Source of the DNA: Chrysoperla carnea
Lineage: Eukaryota > Arthropoda > Insecta > Neuroptera > Chrysopidae
Assembly: GCF_905475395.1 (NCBI RefSeq)
Contig: NC_058342.1
Coordinates: forward strand, 6,483,501 to 6,547,500
Direction of reading: 5' to 3'
DNA length: 64,000 nucleotides
In this document: positions 11,043 through 21,858 of the stretch, in pieces
Layout: each line of letters begins with the position of its first letter
Position numbering within the stretch: position 1 is the stretch's first letter
Position numbers and translations under genes: made by a program
Notes under the pieces: model-generated
Told to the model about the DNA's origin: nothing
What the model saw: only the letters and a program-made list of their open reading frames with translations
Databases searched by the model: none

Positions 11043-11693
11043 TCTAATACCTGGTTGCTCCGCCCTGGGCGTCGATTACCTCTTCTTACCTGTGTGGGAT
11101 AGAATCATATAAATTGGATATTAAATCCAATGTCATGACTCCTCAAGCCTCTTCAATTGCCTCTTCCAGCTCAGGACGATTCCTGGGTCGAATTTCTTGT
11201 TCATTAATTATTCTCGCCATGGCTGGCGCAACATTTTCTATGATGTTGAAATCTGGCCTCTGAGTAGGCCAGGTGAGAACTTGAACATTGTCATTGTTGA
11301 CACATTTTTGAATCAGCCTGGCCTTATGCACTGGGAAATTGCTCTACTAGAAAAAATAAAATATTTAAGAAACTTTGGTTTCATAGAAAAGTTACGAGTG
11401 TTGAAATTACTACTTAATTCCTATTATTTAAGCATACTTACATGTTGAAAATAAAGTCATAGTAGCCTGTTAACAGCAACATAGTTTTTGAAACCAATTT
11501 TTTTCAGTCGGCGGCTTGCTATTTTACAGGAAACTGTAAATCTCTCTTCAGAAACAGCATCGGAGCTAGGTTCGAAAGGATGTGCCAGTGTATATTGCTG
11601 GAGCATTTCATCTTCCTGCTGTGTAGAACAGCCCGAGCGCCCAGAGCGTGGCTCTCTTTCTACCGTAAGCTGTACCTCCCACTTCCGCTTCAA
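11043..11693 (-). pseudogene. Tc1/mariner-type transposase, internally deleted
   Basis: On the minus strand the N-terminal part (11693-11457) has a helix-turn-helix-like frame ending CKIASRRLKKIGFKN, typical of the Tc1 paired-like DNA-binding region. The C-terminal part (11331-11043) reads VLTWPTQRPDFNIIENV, the usual WPxxSPDLNPIEN block with the third catalytic region, then EVIDAQGGATRY, the family's C-terminal ending. Only about 125 bp of unrelated sequence lies between the parts, so most of the catalytic core with the first two Asp residues is gone. The order is correct for one decayed transposase. Confidence 0.8.
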
Positions 11694-14351
11694 TCGTGCG
11701 TCAAAAGTTATATGGCTAAAAGGTCAAAAGTAATGATTTTGAAATTTAGCTCGACTATCAAGGTCATAAAAAAGTGAACTATTGCTCAAAACTGATTTTT
11801 TCATAATACTTTTTTCGAGAACCGAATGTACCGATATAGAAATTTATTTCGAAATGCTGTCTATTGTTTTTTTCAACAGCCAACTTGGTCATTTAACTTT
11901 TCTTCTGTGCTTTTGGGATTTTTAATTTGGGATTTCAATATTGGGATTTTTATGAAGAAAAATTTTCAATTCGAAGTTTTTCTGTCAGATGTAAGGAAGA
12001 TTTTAATGACCTTGAAAATTAGCTTGAATTTTAGGAGTCATTGCTATATTTTGAGTTATTTACTGACTTAAATTCTTAAATCTAAAACAACCCCTTTTCT
12101 CTAAAGTAATTACTTTTCGAGTTATTCCGCTGTTACGATAGGCATACGTTTCTAACAGCCTGTATATTAGTATCCCACCAAAAACATAAATTTGCAAAAT
12201 GGCGTAGATGTCACAGAATCCCAATAAACTCAATTACGTTAGCCGTTACGTTAGTTAAATAGTTGTAAAATCTCGTAGAGAAAAAATTCTTCGAAAAAAA
12301 AAAATAAAAATGACATAAATTTATTGAGTAACCTTTCCGTAAGGAAGCATTAAAGTATTACATAAGGAACTTTTCGGTGACTTCATACCTACACGCATCT
12401 GTATAGGAGAACAAAATAAAATCGTTAAAACCCTACTACCTTCCTCCTCCCCTCTAATGTTGTGACGTTATATTTTTTTCACAACTTTTATTAAACATCA
12501 AAATTTAAATTTAAACAATCAAAGTATTCTTCAGATAAAAGTCAAGCACCTACTTAACAAAGGCCTAATTTTTTTTTTACTAAAGTACGAAAATTATTGG
12601 TTTAAATTTCTTGTGTAAGTTTCTACTTAGTACGTATTTATTTAATATTTTACTTCCTTAATATTTTAAAAATTTAAGCGCAACATTATGGCTAAAGTGG
12701 TTTCTGAGATATAAGGGTGTGAAAAAGGGCTATTTTACGTCTTGTATATATAGTCAGCAAAAACACACAGCAAAAACATTCTCATTTCACATACATCATC
12801 ATACATTACACTTTCAATTTTCCATTTTACTAATATACGCTTACGCACTGCTGTTCTATATGATTTAAAAAGTAAGTATATTTTTGCATATTTTCAAATA
12901 AATTTAAATGATTATAAATTATTTACAGATTTAAATTGATTTGTAAACCTGATATTCATTCATATTTTTTACTAAGCGTGCCTTGTTCGGGGTTAAATTT
13001 TCTTAAGAAAAAATAATAAGCCTTTATTTACTTTGGAATTCAAGCAATTATTCTAAAAAAAAAAAAATCCCGTTTTTTTCTTCTGTGTCGTTGGACTGCT
13101 TTTCAGAAAAAACTGATAGAGGGATGGGGCAGTCCTTAAAAAGTGAGTGGACGTGGACTTGGTAATACGGTCCAATCCATTTTGTACAAAATTCTAAAAT
13201 GGTAAAAAAAGACTTTGCACCTTTTATATCTTACGAGCTATTGAAATATTTAAATGCCAAGCTGTTATTTAAAAATAAAATGATTTTATTAATCGCAGAG
13301 GCAGATTGAAGCGGGTACAGAGGATCAATTCCCTTCTGAGACCTCTTGCAGAAAAATATCGCAGACCGCTCCCCACTCTAAAAAAGAATTACCTCTTTTT
13401 TATTATGAAGTTAGATTTGTTTATCATACCCTGGTGGAAATATTTTCTGCCAATAGACTTATTTCGTTTTGCAGTATACTGAAAAACAATTCTAGAAGAT
13501 TTATAAGTATCAATAAGTATGAGTAAGTCTAAAACAATTTGAAACACTCCGAAAAAGCCTGAAAAGATCCATGTAAAATTTACCAAGCAGTCTGAAGATT
13601 CCATTATTATAAGTTTTTGGACTCTAATAGAAGACTTTTTCAGAATTAATCAGACATTTTATGAAAATTTAGCTACAGTAACAGTAAGACTTTTTCAGAA
13701 TTAATCAGAATAAAATTTGAAACACTTCAGATTTTCGAAAAAGTAATTACTGTAGGTTTTATAATATTTAATACTTCTCGTAAGGAATATAAAAACTTAC
13801 CATTAGGAGGGTTTTGAGTAAAAAATATTTATATTTATATTTTATACATTATAATATTTTATTAACAGACTTCTTCTGCTCTTAATTGCTCTTTAGTTAA
13901 TATACGCGGCTGCTTGATCATTTCTGGTTTACATGCTGATGAGATTTATTAAAAGGCACCCGAAAGAATATATAACATAAGATTACATTGAAAAACAATT
14001 TATAAGTTAAATACTTTAAATTTTATACATAAATAAATTTCACAAGACAATTTTATCAGACATTCAGATTCAGCCATTAGCTGTACAAGTGTGAACAAGT
14101 TACATTTCATTCAACAAACAATAGAATATACGAAAGAGGCTATATAAGATAGAGGCGTAAAAGCATAGGAAACGCAATAAGTGAATTATTGCCCGCTAAA
14201 AAAGAGACCGAAAAAAGGGACCGTCTTCCCTTCCTTGTCTAGCATGGTAACAAGCGAATATTTTGAATTATTGCATAAACACGTGCATGTCTGTGAGTTG
14301 AGAACCTATTGTGTTTTATATTATTTTATATTTGTGTTATTATCTTAAAAA
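11694..14351. other. Long stretch without recognised genes
   Basis: I found no convincing coding frame or RNA gene. A 23-bp segment beginning AGACTTTTTCAGAATT occurs at 13632-13654 and 13687-13709. Loosely related AAAAGTCT/AGACTTTTT motifs recur across 13480-13770 and again at 61600-61810, suggesting remnants of one repeat family. Confidence 0.4.
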
Positions 14352-14632
14352 ATGGGCAAACGATGCTGTATTTGTCCTGATAAAAAAGATCACCATCCGA
14401 AAAGAAAACACGAGTAAGGTACCACTGAATTTTAATGAGGTATTTTGGTTATTTAAATGTTAATTTTTTGGATATAAAAAATAATTTTCAACCATCTTTC
14501 AGATTACACCTGGATGAAAAACTGTAGACAAAGTGGATAAAAGCTCTCGGGTTGACCACGAGGGATCTTTTAAAAAAAAACTTTGATATGCAGTGATCAT
14601 TTTCATCCTGGTAATTACGAATATTTTAGAGA
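14352..14632 (+). pseudogene. THAP-type zinc finger relic with a small intron
   Basis: ATG at 14352 opens MGKRCCICPDKKD, giving the CxxC half of a C2CH THAP finger. A GTAAGG donor at 14414 and a TTTCAG acceptor ending at 14503 bound a 90-bp intron that keeps the frame. Exon 2 reads LHLDEKL, a TAG stop, TKWIKAL, and then in another frame CSDHFHPGNYE, giving the Cys-x2-His half. These are the conserved THAP positions in order. The stop and the frame shift make it a relic. THAP fingers are common both in host factors and in P-element or DDE_Tnp_4 transposases; the parent is unknown. Confidence 0.65.
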
Positions 14633-14879
14633 TCATTAAAAAAGAACAAAGTTCACCAAAAAACACCTTGCGTATGAAGAATCTGCATCCTATTCGTTGT
14701 ATAATTTCGTCAAGGATAACTATTCAGTCAAGAGTTTGGAAGAAATTTTGTTGGACCAGGATAAACTCAGTGATGATTCTGTTTTTTTTTTTAGTGCTTT
14801 ATATTCTTCCAAAACTTTGGCCACAATAATAAAATTTCTATTCTATTATTTCTATTATTTTAGTGATTATAGGAGCGAT

Positions 14880-15137
14880 GAAAACACAGCGATATTCCTG
14901 ACTGATGAGTCAAACATCGCTGGAGGAGTGGAATCCGCACTCGAAGAGATGGATTGTGAGAAAAAGCCTGCAGTTTCCGAGTGTCCGATATTCCTGACTG
15001 GTGAGTCAGGTGTTGTCGAATATTCATAAGTTTTCTTTGCCCCGAAACGAAAGTGGTACCGATTCTCGCATGATTGGAGGAGTATAGTTTGCACTCGAAG
15101 TGATGGAATGTGAAAAAGATTCTTCAACCTTCGAGTG
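14880..15137. repeat. Diverged tandem duplication, possibly exonic
   Basis: CGATATTCCTGACT recurs at about 14889 and 14987. Each is followed by related segments, GGAGGAGTGGAATCCGCACT against GGAGGAGTATAGTTTGCACT. The first unit is open (FLTDESNIAGGVESALEEM) and the second has a stop. It may belong to the protein begun by the THAP relic, but that is speculative. Confidence 0.45.
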
Positions 15138-15724
15138 AGTATTTTTTAATAACGCTGAGATAAAAAGCATGTCAATTACCTTAGAGTATTAAATATCTTT
15201 TTGTTTATTTGAATTTTGGACGTGTCAAAAACTCCGGCAGCTTTTAGCGCAGCTTTTAGGCGGCGAGTTCTAAAATAGTCTTTTCAGACATATTAAATTC
15301 TCATTTACCCTCTCCTCTAAATCCGGACCTGTCACTGGCAAAATATCTCAAAATCGAACAATTGGCAGATAGACTATCCTAGTATGCTTCCTAGTATCCT
15401 TCGATGTACTATTCTATCTGCACTGGTTTAAATAAATTTATTAAATTTCTAATTAAGTTTTATGAAAGCCCATTCTAAAATTTTAAATGCAATATAAGTT
15501 ATAACTGTTTCAATTAAATTTTATTAAAATATGCGCAAATTTAATATTTAAAAATTTAATATTTACAAATTTAAAACATGACATATAGACAAAGATATAA
15601 TAATGGCAAAGATAGATATAATTGTATAATGCTATCTATTGGTATTCTATACAAAGTTTCATTAAGTACAATATACAAATTATACTGTAGTAAAGTTATC
15701 GTCGGATATTAATACAATTTATCT
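15138..15724. other. No gene seen
   Basis: AT-rich sequence without recognisable coding or RNA features. Confidence 0.4.
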
Positions 15725-16245
15725 AAAAACAAGTGAAAACAAACAATTGACTGAGTTAACTGTTGAAATACCATGCATAAATTGTGTTGATTACTATATC
15801 ACATTGCACATACATATACAATTTATATAATACACACTATACAATTTACGCCTGATTTGCGCCCTCTCGGGTAAACAGTGATGTTTACGAAAAAATGTTT
15901 CAAACAAAAGTTTTTTATTTTTTGATAAGAAACATTTTTTACATTTAAACATTTGTTCTATCTCCAACAGTTTACAAGATGGGTCATACGGACCCATAGG
16001 TCAAGACCCAATTGACCTATGTTGCTCATTTCGAATTCGACCTCACTTTTTACGTCCTGAGTACGCTGTAAAAATTTCAGCTTGATATCTTTTTTCGTTT
16101 TTGAGTTATCGTGCCCACAGACGGACGGACGGACAACCGGAAATGGACTAATTAGGTGATTTATGAAACCTATACTAAAATTTTGTTCGTAGCATTAATA
16201 TTTTTAAGCGTTACAAACTTGGGACTGAACTTAGTATTCGCACCG
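15725..16245 (+). repeat. Dispersed repeat family R, copy 2
   Basis: Matches 8670-9165 in layout. ACAAGTGAAAACAAACAA starts the copy, ACGAAAAAATGTTTCAAAC lies at 15887, and GAGTTATCGTG with a GGACGGACGGAC tract lies at about 16100. TATTTTTAAGCGTTA lies near 16200. No coding frame. Confidence 0.75.
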
Positions 16246-17120
16246 TGCGTGAGTATTTTTGGAGGCGTTTCCATGGTAACGATACACTACTTTAATTATA
16301 GAATTGTATGGATTGCATTTATCACTTACATTGAAAATTTATTATGTTGTCTCACAAATTTAAATAAATAATTATGATAATTAACATTTCAAAATAATAT
16401 TTGTGCAATTTGATTTCTTATTTTCACAATTTTTAATGCATTAAGTTTAATTAATTAGTGTTTTTCAATCATTTTAATTTGATATTTTCCATAACATTAA
16501 CATGTAAAGAATTGCAAATTAGTCATAACAGCCTCCTTTAATGCCAAAATTTTTCACTGGAAGCGCTAGCATCGATTTTATTGTCCCTACCATGACTACA
16601 CACACCGAATACCTTGCATATTACATAAGTATATGCATGGTATAAAAATATATCAGAAAATTGTTCTCTAAGTGCTCCTTCAGACAAACTTTATTTTCTA
16701 ATAAATTGCTCCCGTTTAGTTCTTTCGGGAAATAACATTAACGATTTATAAATATCCATTATTTTTGCAAATTTGGATATACACCGATGTCTTCTCTTGC
16801 GACTATAAAATAAAACTGAAAAAATTTCTGAAAAAAATTCCATTTTTGACGCCATTTTGTTGGTAAGACATGTTGCACCACTCCGCGAAGGTAAAAAATT
16901 TCAAAAAATACTTATTTTTATGTGAAAAGAAAAACCCCAAAGTTTCGCTGCCCGAACTTTTAATCCATACAACAGCCTTTTTTTGCTTAGATTTACTCCA
17001 GTATATAAGCAATATGCACCAAACCGTTCGATATTTTTAACAATTTTTTTTTTTTTTTTTTTGTGTTTTTTCATCTAAATTGACTCATGAATGATGAAGC
17101 ATAAGCCCATCAAACAACCT
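16246..17120. other. No gene seen
   Basis: AT-rich. A minus-strand frame at 16803-17012 has no motif I recognise. A T run lies at about 17042-17062. Confidence 0.35.
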
Positions 17121-17124
17121 AGAA

Positions 17125-17349
17125 ATGTCTTCTCGACAGTCAAAGTGGTTATTGATTTCCGAATATATACAGCGTAAAATATATACAGTAAACCTAAAGC
17201 TCTTGAAATCAGTACCCAATCCTTGCGAATTATACGCTTATGAAAGCATCTTCATTCAAAAGCTGGGTAATGAAACAATGAACTTGGACAAAGGACCTAT
17301 TCCAAATTCGGATTTAATAAAAATTGTAAAATCAAGGTTGCATTTCTAA
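17125..17349 (+). pseudogene. Possible GIY-YIG/Penelope-like C-terminal frame
   Basis: The 74-aa frame contains ELYAYESIFIQKLGNETMNL followed by GPIPNSDLIKIV. The spacing of the Glu-x2-FI block and the MNLD block resembles the end of GIY-YIG-type endonuclease domains, which Penelope-like elements carry after their RT. It lies 250 bp upstream of the hammerhead-bearing repeat in the same orientation, which fits a Penelope-like 3' end. No RT frame is visible upstream. The call is inference. Confidence 0.35.
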
Positions 17350-17598
17350 GATTGTTAATACGTTGTAAAAATAAAGGATTGTTTATTTTCATAATTTATT
17401 TATAGTTTTTTAATTTAGGTTTGATTTGTAATTTATTATTTAAACATAAAAAAATACTCGAATAGTCTTGCGCACAAGTATCATACTCATTGGCCAAACA
17501 CTAGTCAACTGATGGAAGTTGATTGGCTAGCGTCACTGATACTACAATTTGACAGATACTGTGAACAGTATAAATTGTAGGTACACGAAAGTTTCATT

Positions 17599-17753
17599 GT
17601 GCAGTCCGCCACCAAATTAGCAAAGAGTAACATTCATAATAACAGTAATCACTAGCTAATTCTTACTGATGATGACTACTTGGTAGTCGAAAATACGTAT
17701 TTTAAAAATACAAAAAACTGATCTAGGAAATTGGGCAAAAATCGAAATTTATT
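17599..17753 (+). repeat. Dispersed repeat copy 2 (Penelope-like 3' region)
   Basis: Near-identical to 863-1003 except for about 12 additional bases (ATAACAGTAATC) early in the copy. It carries the second hammerhead-like core. Confidence 0.65.
17659..17709 (+). ncRNA. Hammerhead-like ribozyme motif, copy 2
   Basis: CTGATGA lies at 17666-17672, stem II pairs GACTAC (17674-17679) with GTAGTC (17683-17688), GAA is at 17689-17691, and the palindromic stem III AATACGTATT is at 17692-17701. Stem I arms are 17659-17665 and 17703-17709. It is identical to copy 1, including the extra T after the core. Confidence 0.6.
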
Positions 17754-17754
17754 T

Positions 17755-18150
17755 GGAATACTCGTTAAGTAATTAACCGCCATTTTTAATGAATTCCACT
17801 AAGTATATTGTATAACATAAACACATTAATGAACGAAAAAATATATTTTTTTATATATTTATTTTAACTTTTTACGTTTAATTTAGACTCTGGGCCCATA
17901 ACCTGTAGCAGATGCGCTTAATTTCCGAATATATACTGCGTAAAATTTGTTTTCTTTTTTCGTAAAAACTTAGAATTCGCGCCTGCATACAAAATTATAG
18001 CTGAGAGATATACGGATTCGCTTTAAGTTTAACATTTTAAAAATTAAGGCATGTGAATGATATAATTTCTGTTAAACTGTCAAATGGACAAGTTTTTATT
18101 AGGTACACATTAAATTTGTTTATTTTACACGGGAAAAAGTGCCGTTTTTA
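17755..18150. other. No gene seen
   Basis: AT-rich sequence without recognisable features. Confidence 0.4.
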
Positions 18151-18158
18151 ATTATTTT

Positions 18159-18448
18159 TAGTGTCCGACCAAAGTTTCGGCTTCGGCTTCGGCTTGGGCC
18201 ACCTTCGGCCAAAAAACCACCTTCGGTTAAACGTCGGAATTGAACGAATTGTTCTAAATGTTATTATTTTGAAATAAATTGCAAGGTAATTTTTTTAATC
18301 ATCTTTAGATTGACTTCTAGATCAACTTCTCAAGATCATAACCTCTAAATCAACTTCTAGAGATCAACTTTAATATTAAAGTTTTAAAATCATGTTTTTA
18401 ACCTTCGGCTTCGGCTTCGGCCAAAAATCGACCCTCGGTCGGACACTA
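18159..18448. mobile_element. hAT-like MITE, 290 bp
   Basis: The ends are perfect 12-bp inverted repeats, TAGTGTCCGACC and GGTCGGACACTA. They are flanked by an exact 8-bp duplication ATTATTTT (18151-18158 and 18449-18456). An 8-bp duplication and a terminus starting TAGTG fit the hAT superfamily. Both subterminal regions carry TTCGGC repeats. The interior has several CAACTTCTAGA-like segments and no coding frame. Confidence 0.8.
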
Positions 18449-18738
18449 ATTATTTTCTGTTCCTTCTTTTTTTTTTGTAATTTTGTTCAATTCTACCATG
18501 AGCGTGTAGCAGATGCGCTTGATTCACTAAGTATTTAGTTCGAAATAGTAAAAAGTTCAGATAAAGTTTAATCACGTGTTTATTTATTTAAACGATGATA
18601 CAAAGATTGATGCATTGCTCTTGTACATTCTCATTCAGACTATATTCCGGATACGGAAACCCTGCGTTATATGAAACAATTAGATTCATGTTCTTAACGC
18701 TAGAGGGCAGCTATATTTAGGCGCATATTTTAAACTAC

Positions 18739-19393
18739 TTATTTTAACACAGCGTTCCCGTGTAATATTTGTACATCTGACCGGGCAGTGACATACTTTC
18801 TTCTTTTTATCGGCGGATCCATAGTATGTGATGAAGAGATAATTATAGGTTCTTTATTAAAAAAATAAATAATGGGGGTTTAACCTCCGTATTTGTGACA
18901 TACGCCTTATCACAGAGGCCACCCACACCATTATTTGTTAATCTTTATTTATTCAATTACAATTATATTTACATATCATATTTACAATTACATTTTTGAT
19001 GTGGGTGGAGTCGGTTACTTCGATCTTATCCAAGCGACGACAGTGTGATCAATTCTGCACTCCCATTAATTATGAATTGTTCACGCTGCCACTGCCGCTG
19101 CCTGGATTCGAACCCGCAACCTAAGTCTAAATAGTCCTACGTTCTAAAACGACGCCTTAGACCGCTCGGCCATTTAGACTCTTAGGTTCCTTATTAGATA
19201 AGAAGGATGTCGCAAATAGGTCCCAAGAATCTAGACCAAGGGATCCTTTGAGCACAGGTTTTTCATTGAATATGATGGAAAAATTATTTTCTGAATTTTC
19301 AGGAAGTAAAATCTCTCTTAAATCATATTCTTTAAAATCTTGAACTGAATATAGATTGGTTGTAGTTGGTTTTGTGTTTGGGTCTTGATAAAG
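18739..19393 (-). pseudogene. Unknown exon-like reading frame split by a SINE
   Basis: On the minus strand an open frame runs from 19393 to 19183. It resumes in the same frame after the SINE, from 18845 to a TAA at 18739-18741. Leaving out the SINE and one target-duplication copy gives 318 nt, divisible by three. Composition looks protein-like: LGLDSWDLFATSFLSNKEP before the insertion, and PPIKRRKYVTARSDVQIL after it. I recognise no family. Its upstream edge coincides with the end of the inverted repeat at 19392. Possible AATAAA signals lie just downstream on this strand, so it may be a terminal exon. Confidence 0.5.
18860..19182 (-). mobile_element. tRNA-derived SINE
   Basis: Read on the minus strand from 19182, the head resembles a leucine-type tRNA. 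It has a perfect box A (TGGCCGAGCGG) and a perfect box B (GGTTCGAATCC), the internal RNA polymerase III promoter. A unique body of about 200 bp follows, then an A/T-rich tail. The flanking 14-bp duplication is TAGGTTCTTTATTA (18846-18859) and TAGGTTCCTTATTA (19183-19196), one mismatch. It would be moved in trans by a LINE; the partner is not identifiable. Confidence 0.9.
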
Positions 19394-20483
19394 CAGTAAT
19401 TACACTCTTTATATCCCTTTTATCAAATTGGTCATTTTCAAACACTTTTTTTTTATTGTAATTTGTAAACATAATTCAGTTAAATAAAAATACAATTTAA
19501 TGGAAAATAGATCAAAAATAATTGACTCGATAATTTTTAAAATTCAATAAAAATTGGAAGCAAATTTTCAAATAAATCAATTATATAATTTTTATTATTA
19601 TCAATAATTATTAACTATCAATTGTTTTTGTCAATCTTTTTTAGATGAAAATTTTTAAAATCAATCATTCAAAAACGGATTGAAATCAACGTCTAAAATT
19701 TACTCTTCAATTTAGATACTACAAAATGACAAAAAAATGTAAATTTAAGAGAATTCGTACCTTTCGGATTTCAGATCCGGACTAAATTTTTTTCTGTTGG
19801 TTTGTTTCTTCAGTAGATTTCCTTTTGATAGAGACGATTTTCTTCTGTCGTGTATCTCTTCTTCTCGGCTTTCGTAAACTGTTTCAACGAATAAATTGTA
19901 CTAAAATTTTTAAAATATGTTAGCAATGCAAATTTTACAGAAAAAATTTTCGAGTTTTTTTATATAAAAATACCACCAGGCTAGCTTGACATTTGTTTAG
20001 TTTTGTATTTTATTTTATTTAGAGCTAATATATTATAACACATAATAACCAGCATACATACGCACTGATATAGTCTCTGTACACAAGTGTTATGTCTTGT
20101 TGTGTACGACACTTCACCAACCTTCTTTCAATTTCTTTTACAGTTGTATATAAATTAAAAATTAAGTACGTTCCTTCCTATAAACTATAGTAAAATAAAG
20201 TATTTTCAGGATGGATTAATTATATCTACCAATTTTTTTTTCACAACCTCTTAAGTCCTAAACTTAAATAAAAAAAACAAGTGAAAACAGACAAATGACT
20301 GAATCAATTTTTGAAATACCCTGTACATACTATATAATTTGCGCCTTCAAGGGTAAACAGTGAAGTTTACGAAAAAATGTTTCAAACAAAAGTTGTTAAT
20401 TTTTTTATAAGGAAGATTTGTTACACTTTTGTTCAGTCTATAACGGCTTACAATATTGATCTCTGGACCCAAGACCCAATTTT
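19392..20483. repeat. Left arm of a ~1.1-kb inverted repeat
   Basis: This matches the reverse complement of 59808-60907 along its whole length; in a 230-bp stretch I compared there were only about five differences. It includes a shortened copy of dispersed repeat R (20275-20483) and an exon-like frame (19745-19900). The two arms flank the TE nest. Confidence 0.9.
19745..19900 (-). CDS. Exon-like frame, copy 1 (unknown protein)
   Basis: On the minus strand an AG acceptor-like site precedes a 156-nt open frame encoding LFVETVYESREEEIHDRRKS and a Lys/Arg-rich tail, with a GTAC donor-like site 16 nt before its stop. The other arm of the inverted repeat has the same frame and length. The copies differ by a double change inside one Arg codon (AGG against CGA, silent) and one Lys/Arg exchange, which hints at protein-level constraint. 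No family recognised; exon status is inference. Confidence 0.4.
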   Translation of the reverse strand, partial: YNLFVETVYESREEEIHDRRKSSLSKGNLLKKQTNRKKFSPDLKSERYEFS

Positions 20484-20763
20484 ACGTCCTAAAAACAATA
20501 TTGTTGTCATTCGCAGCCCGTAACTGAAAAATTCTAGGAGTTATTAGAAATGTACAGTAAATACTGTTATTTACAACATATTTGCAAAATAATTTTTTTA
20601 CTTTTGGACAGTAAATTTTATATTATATTGGCAATTGTTGTTGCTTAAGTGATAATTAGTTTCTCCTTATTTGTCGATTATAGTGTTCTCGATTTAATTA
20701 TAAAACTTACAGTGATTGTTAAAATTTATTATGCATATGATATAGAACTAATATAAGTCTGTC
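20484..20763 (+). other. Likely 5' untranslated region of the two-ORF retrotransposon
   Basis: Sequence between the inverted-repeat arm and the ORF1 start codon. I cannot fix the exact 5' end of the element. Confidence 0.4.
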
Positions 20764-21804
20764 ATGCGCGACAGACGTGGTATTCCTTGCTCTACTTGTG
20801 CAAAGAAAATCAATCGATATGATGATATTTTGGAGTGTCTTAAATGTGCTAATGTCTTTCACATACAGTGTATAGGCTTAAGTGTTGAAAATTTGCGTCA
20901 AATGATTGATGAAAAGACAATTAAAAAGTGGTTGTGTGTTGAATGTGAAAAAACTGAGATTATGAGTGTACCAGAAATTAATAATAAAGGCTGCAATTCT
21001 AAGGAAAATGCTTCTTATATTGAAACACAATCAATAAAAGAGATGAAAAATGAACAACTTAGAAGAGAAAATGAATATTTAAAGAAAGAAAGCTCTCTAC
21101 TTGAAAAACTAGTTCGTGAAATGGATGATAAATTTATTCTACTAACCAAACAAATTCAAGAAAAAGACTTAGAAATACAGAAACTTATATTAAATAATAA
21201 ATTAAATGCAAATAAAATAGTACCCATTGAAGAAAATAGTGCAAATAATTTTGAAAATACGAACGAATCAAATACTTTCGAAACTACAAATACCATACAG
21301 TTGGTTGATATAGGCAAAAGTCATTGCATCAATGTGCCAAACATTGTAGTTGAAAACAAATTGGCAAGTAATACACAAAAATTAGACCAAGCAAAATCTA
21401 CCAGAGGGACTGGAATGTTATATGCAAATGTAGTCCGGGAAAACATTTCAGTTCAAAAAAATAATCGTGAAAGTGATACGAATGGATATAAAACTGTTAA
21501 CTATAAGCGATCAAATAGAAATAATAAAACCAAACAGAACACTATAGTCGGAACAGCTAAAGATATCGAAAATTTTATTGCTGCACCACGAAAAATATGG
21601 ATTTACGTTGGTGGAGTTTCACAAAACGTGACTGCTGAAACAATTGTTGATCATATTCGATCGAAAATCGATGACCATGAAATTACCTGCGAAAAACTTC
21701 AAACCAAAGGAAAAAATGGATCGTTTATGGTTGGCGTGAACAATAAATTTCAAGAACAAATATATTCTTCTGATTTCTTTCTGATTTCTGGCCAAGTGGA
21801 ATAA
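20764..21804 (+). pseudogene. Non-LTR retrotransposon ORF1, PHD-type zinc finger protein
   Basis: ATG at 20764. Residues 8-60 hold a PHD-like finger (CSTC, ECLKC, FHIQC, WLCVEC). Residues ~93-140 are a Glu/Lys/Leu-rich coiled coil. Residues ~273-340 (KIWIYVGGVSQNVT) look like an RNA-binding fold. ORF1 proteins of this kind bind element RNA in CR1/jockey-type elements. An 11-bp direct duplication (starts at 21770 and 21781) shifts the frame. Without it the frame would read DFWPSGIIIRRY and run to about 21955, overlapping ORF2. The protein as encoded is therefore truncated. Confidence 0.8.
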
Positions 21805-21858
21805 TTATTCGCAGATACAACATACGGTTTTTTCGAAAACAAGATAACAAAGTATGGA

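Noticed and set aside
11826..12071. Plus-strand 81-aa frame
   Set aside because: Phe/Leu-rich chance frame without recognisable domain.
16803..17012. Minus-strand 69-aa frame
   Set aside because: No motif, no homologous copy in the window, and length expected by chance.
19040..19182. A functional tRNA gene
   Set aside because: Box A and box B are perfect, but the unit continues into a unique body and tail and has a 14-bp target duplication, so it is a SINE head. No clean anticodon stem or acceptor stem was found.
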